A stretch of DNA of 64,000 nt, from assembly GCA_034509425.1 (NCBI GenBank), contig JAVTVJ010000070.1, positions 4,216,001 through 4,280,000 of the forward strand, written 5' to 3'. The position numbers and the translations under genes are program-made. This DNA is from Eopsaltria australis (lineage: Eukaryota > Chordata > Aves > Passeriformes > Petroicidae). Under the pieces are notes generated by a model. It was not told the DNA's origin, made no database searches, and saw nothing but the letters and a program-made list of their open reading frames with translations. Below, in pieces: positions 60,001-64,000 of this stretch; the stretch's first letter is position 1; each line of letters starts with the position of its first letter.

Positions 60001-63000
60001 TTTCCACATGAAGACTATGAAAGCAAATGAATAAAAAGTTTGAACTTTTTTCATGAAAACTTTATAGAAAATTATGCCAAATAATTTGCTAAATACAAGG
60101 AGAGAAAAAGAAAAGGTGCTATTCACTATATGTTAATTGCTACAAAGAACAATTAATTGGCTGGTTACGAACCAGTCTCTCACTGTTTAGATGTCACTGT
60201 TAAATGAAGGTGTGGGATCATGGTTTTGCGGAAAACAGGGACAAACCACACACTCAGAACCAAGTTTCCAGTGTGACACATCCAGTATTAAGAAGACAGC
60301 TAGTAATATACTAATTTTTTTTAGAAAATCTGGCTCATAAAAGTTAGAAGTGGCCCTTCTGTTCCTCAGTAAACTTCAGTGAGGCCCCAGGGACCCTAGG
60401 TTGAATAATTCTGCTTAGTTCATGTTTTCTGTTCTTGTGATAAAAGATTACTCAACTTTTTCTCCGGTTTTTTTGTTGCTGTTTTTTGGTTTTTTTTACA
60501 GGCAGCTGGCTACACTCTGAGGACATTCTGAAGGGGAGTAACAGCAATCTGTTCCTGGGATAAATGACACAAGAATTTGCTCTTTTAAGGAAAAATTTGC
60601 AGAGGTCTCTACTTTAGAAATAGTATTCTAAATAGATTTAATAGTTCTCTTTGAACTTTGTATCAAATAGTCCTCAGTCTTCTGAATTTGCAGCACATCT
60701 CCCTGTTAAAAAAGATTTCTACACTAAACCAAAGGGTAAAACTAGGGCTCTGTATTGAAGACCTGGCCATTACCATAACTTCTGAGATTAGTATCTGTAT
60801 CCAATACTGAAAACTACATTTTCCTTGTTCTCACACGCCCTTGCCAGAGGGTAGACAGGAGGTGCATTGATAGGGGACCAATTAAACTAAACGGAGCCAA
60901 AAGTAGATAAAAGCCACACTGAAACCAGTGAGCCAAGGCATTTCTGACACCGTAAATACTTAAAAGTGGTACAGAAGGTCAAAGGAGAAATAAATTAATA
61001 GCTCAAGAACAGATCATTTGTGGCTATGCTGTTTCATTCAGAAATGAATGGCGTCTGTGGGAAGTGTGACACAGAGGAAAAAGGATTTAAGAAAGACTGG
61101 GTAATTACAGCAGTTGTTTAACATTTCTAAGCAGCTCTTTGGATGATCATGTAGGAGAAGAATAGACAAAGCTTAAAGGCAAAGGATTGCTAATGGTTTG
61201 CAGCCTCTGAGTGTACTGAATGCCTGTAGCAGCTTAACTGAGGAATTACAACAGTTGCCCTTCCTCCTTTCACATGGTGTGGCTGCCTTCAAGGTCACTG
61301 GGATGCTGAAACAGCATGGATGCACTGGAACACAACAAAAGGGGTGGAAAGAGAGGAAAGATAGAGAACAGAATCAGGTGGGAAAGAAAACATGCTCTTT
61401 CTAAATGGGAGTGACACAAAGACATACTACATTAGGTTTCAAACAGTTCAAGAAGAGTGTTGCATTCCATCAAGACAGGTTTTTTAAGTAGTAATTAATA
61501 ATTAAACTGCAAAGAAGCAGAGGACCAGTGTCAGAGCAAAACCTTGACAAGAAAGCCAACAGTCCAATGAGACTCAGATTCTGAAATGCTGCCCTAAGGT
61601 ACCCCATCAAAACACACCCCAGAGAGACTCTATACTGACCCTCCAGAGACACTTGCTCTTCTTAAAAATCGGTCAGAAAACTGGCATTTACTTCACTCTT
61701 TGGATCTTAAGCAAGAGCCCTTGGGGCAAGCTCTTGGTAGGGGATGGGATGGTGGGAAGCTTTTCTGCAATTTCAAATGTGACCTGGGGCTGTCGATGTG
61801 AACTGGAGTGAGAGCTTCAAAACTCACACTGGCACTTCCAATGCAGCTTTTAAGCCAGAAAAATCTCCACCTCCAGAGTCACCATAACTGCACAACTCGG
61901 GGGAGGGAAATAAAACCAAAAAAATATACTTTGCTAACCATGATAAATGGTTGTAAAATGCTATCTAGAGAGCACAGATGCTCCTGCCTTGGTTTACCAA
62001 AGCACACCGTGACATTAAACTGTCAGGTTGCAACGGTGTCAGAGCTTCAGACACTTTCTCTTTACCTGAATTCCAGGAGAGAAGTGATGTGCTTTTGTGA
62101 AGTGGGAGCTACTCCATCAAGAAGCCCACCAGAGACTGGCAGCAAAGCTCAAAAGCAAAATACTTAAAAGGCAAAGAAAAGCAGAGCTGCCCACATGTGG
62201 CAATCTGATCCTTTGAGTAGCGCAGTACAGGGAAGGTATTAGAAGAGAATAAAAGGGTCTTAAAGTTGCACTGGTATTGCTGAAGCAAAATTTACATATA
62301 TGTATTTTTAGTAACAGTAAAGGCATTTGCATTCAAAGGCAAACTCAACAGGGATGTGGACATTCTTTAACACCCTTCACTGTGTGCTATGCAGTGCAAA
62401 GGAGCAGGCCAAATCTGCTGATCCTACAAATAATATCCAAAATGCCAGTCATGGCATCAGCCTTGAAACAAATACCCTGTATACTGTAAAAGAGAGAAAA
62501 GCAGCTGAGGCACAGCTCAGAGGCCTGAAGGGTGATTCCTCAAGGGAGCCAGGACCCTGTCCAGGCTGGGGTAGGCATGAAGCTTCACTCTGGAGCAATT
62601 GGACCGTGTCAGCAGCAGCGATTTCCCTGTCTCAACTTGCCCAAGACCAAAGAATTTAGATAAGTAGCAGCAGCCTGTGTGTCACAGCAGCTTTATGTCT
62701 ATCTACCTGCTAGAAACTGAGAATCCATCTGAAGTGCTCAGAGAGTTCTTCAGCTGAACACTAACAACAATACATGAAGTCACCATGACTGAAGCCTCTC
62801 CCATCATGAATAAACTGCAGTCACAATACAGTGAAGGAGAGGAAGAAACCGAATAGATCTGCTGGATATCACATAAAACAAAATGATGATGGAAGTCGAT
62901 CCAGAGGTAAAAGGTCTCCCATGCAGACATCTGCATGACTGTTACTCATATAATTTTCTGCCCTGTGGCCAAGTGACAGAGACAAAAAAGCCAGTTTCTT

Positions 63001-64000
63001 TGACCAGGCCGAGAGCAACATAGGGATAGAGAGGCACTCTACAAAGGTGACTAGAAGTCCTTACATATACACATATGTGCACACACACACACACATACGG
63101 ATTTGATGAATGGTATTACTATGATAGCTATATTGAACACCTGAAAGTAGGGACCAATAGGCTGCAGAACAGTAATAGATAAAAATTCCATCCACAAGGG
63201 AGTGAGACATGCATGCACTGAGAAACAACAAATTCTTGATAAAACCCACAGATTCCATTGGACTCAAGTTCTAGGCAGAGAGAGAAGATTGTGGTACATG
63301 GGACCAGCCAAGAGCACAACAGCAAGAGTCATGTCCTGAAAGAGGTTTGGAGGTCAGAAAGGCTGCAGGCTGAACAATCAGGGTGCCAACTATTCCTAAG
63401 CTTATGTGCTGTGTAAGATATGAAGCTACACATTGAAACACACAAATAATTGCCTTGCAGAGCAATTACTCAGAAAATGCACAAGAGGCAAAGCAATTCC
63501 TGACTTGGTTCTGAGGAATGTCTGGTTCTAAATGCTGCAGAGATTCATTCTGCTATTCCCCCGATAGCCAAACTGCAGGAGCAGCAACAGTACCTTCCCA
63601 CATATCATACAACTGCATTTTCTTTAAGTGAGGTTAAATTTAAAGGAAAAGAAAACCAGATATTTAAAAAAATAAACTCCAAAGATATAAGTCAACAGTT
63701 AATGTCTGCAAGAGGCAAAAACACTATAATGAAGGCTAACTGAATTAATATATTTAACCCTTTTGTTATTCAATCATTCTAACAAAAGAATGGATTCCTT
63801 GACAATTTAAAGACATGTCCATCTAGGAAATAAATCTAAAAAAAAAAGAAAAACCAAACCAAACCCACACACTCACTGTCATATTTGATGTAAGATTACA
63901 GTGAGCACACAGCAGCCCAAGAAAGGCTTTTGAGGAACAACTTGTTAAACTCGCATAAAACCTGTTACTCGTATCTCAGTAGTAGGAGGTCTGACAAATT
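57001..64000. other. Intergenic, no gene supported
   Basis: AT-rich sequence. Open frames at 57408-57779, 59099-59440, 61808-62167 and 62327-62659 have no domain. A (CA)8 run lies at 63080-63095 and A/C-rich simple sequence at 63838-63872. Exons of a downstream gene on the minus strand could begin beyond the window; none was recognised here. Confidence 0.55.
63080..63095 (+). repeat. (CA)8 microsatellite
   Basis: Eight CA units followed by TACGG, preceded by ACATATACACATATGTG. Confidence 0.9.

Noticed and set aside
62703..62936. Minus-strand frame with an ACCT-like donor at its left edge, considered as an exon
   Set aside because: The frame starts at a chance Met and the right border lacks a proper acceptor; residues show no conserved motif.
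1..64000. Prokaryotic-type systems (operons, CRISPR, phage, toxin-antitoxin)
   Set aside because: The window is intron-rich vertebrate DNA; no such structures were seen.

Overview
The window is vertebrate nuclear DNA, almost certainly from a bird. Short exons are separated by AT-rich introns with GT...AG borders, and several remnants of CR1 (chicken repeat 1) LINE elements are present. Some of these keep the typical 3' octamer tail or reverse-transcriptase coding traces. CR1 also occurs in other reptiles, so 'bird' is an inference. No bacterial, plasmid, phage or CRISPR features were seen.

One protein-coding gene is recognised: the 3' part of LAMA2 (laminin subunit alpha-2, merosin) on the + strand. 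I resolved 21 consecutive coding exons between 363 and 43631. Every junction keeps the reading frame, and the joined product is about 1,060 residues ending at a TGA. It covers the end of the coiled-coil rod (first exon), then the five laminin G-like domains: LG1 (2138-10852), LG2 (10843-20011), LG3 (22196-27620), a Pro/Ser/Thr-rich hinge (27620-32050), LG4 (32030-39720) and LG5 (39720-43628). A 97-nt 3' UTR with an AATAAA signal follows. In the basement membrane of muscle and peripheral nerve, LG1-3 bind integrins and LG4-5 bind the matriglycan of alpha-dystroglycan. The Asp pairs that hold calcium in LG4 and LG5 are present at the expected spacing.

Two points of this gene stand out. A 12-nt micro-exon (17371-17382) adds four residues to LG2. 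The furin-type cleavage site in LG3 is doubled: two basic clusters lie 42 nt apart in frame and share a 14-nt direct repeat.

Introns hold CR1 pieces (about 6011-6885 minus, 7427-7552 plus, 18255-18328 plus), a CpG-rich block just after the micro-exon (17440-17835), a 51-bp tandem duplication 16 nt after an exon end (39779-39883), simple repeats and otherwise unremarkable AT-rich sequence.

From about 43730 to 64000 I find no gene I can support. The stretch has a CR1 3' end, a 20-bp palindrome, one exon-like open frame and simple repeats. ARHGAP18 lies downstream of LAMA2 in convergent orientation in mammals, but I could not recognise any of its exons here. I found no convincing new multi-gene system. 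The most interesting items are local features of LAMA2 itself.
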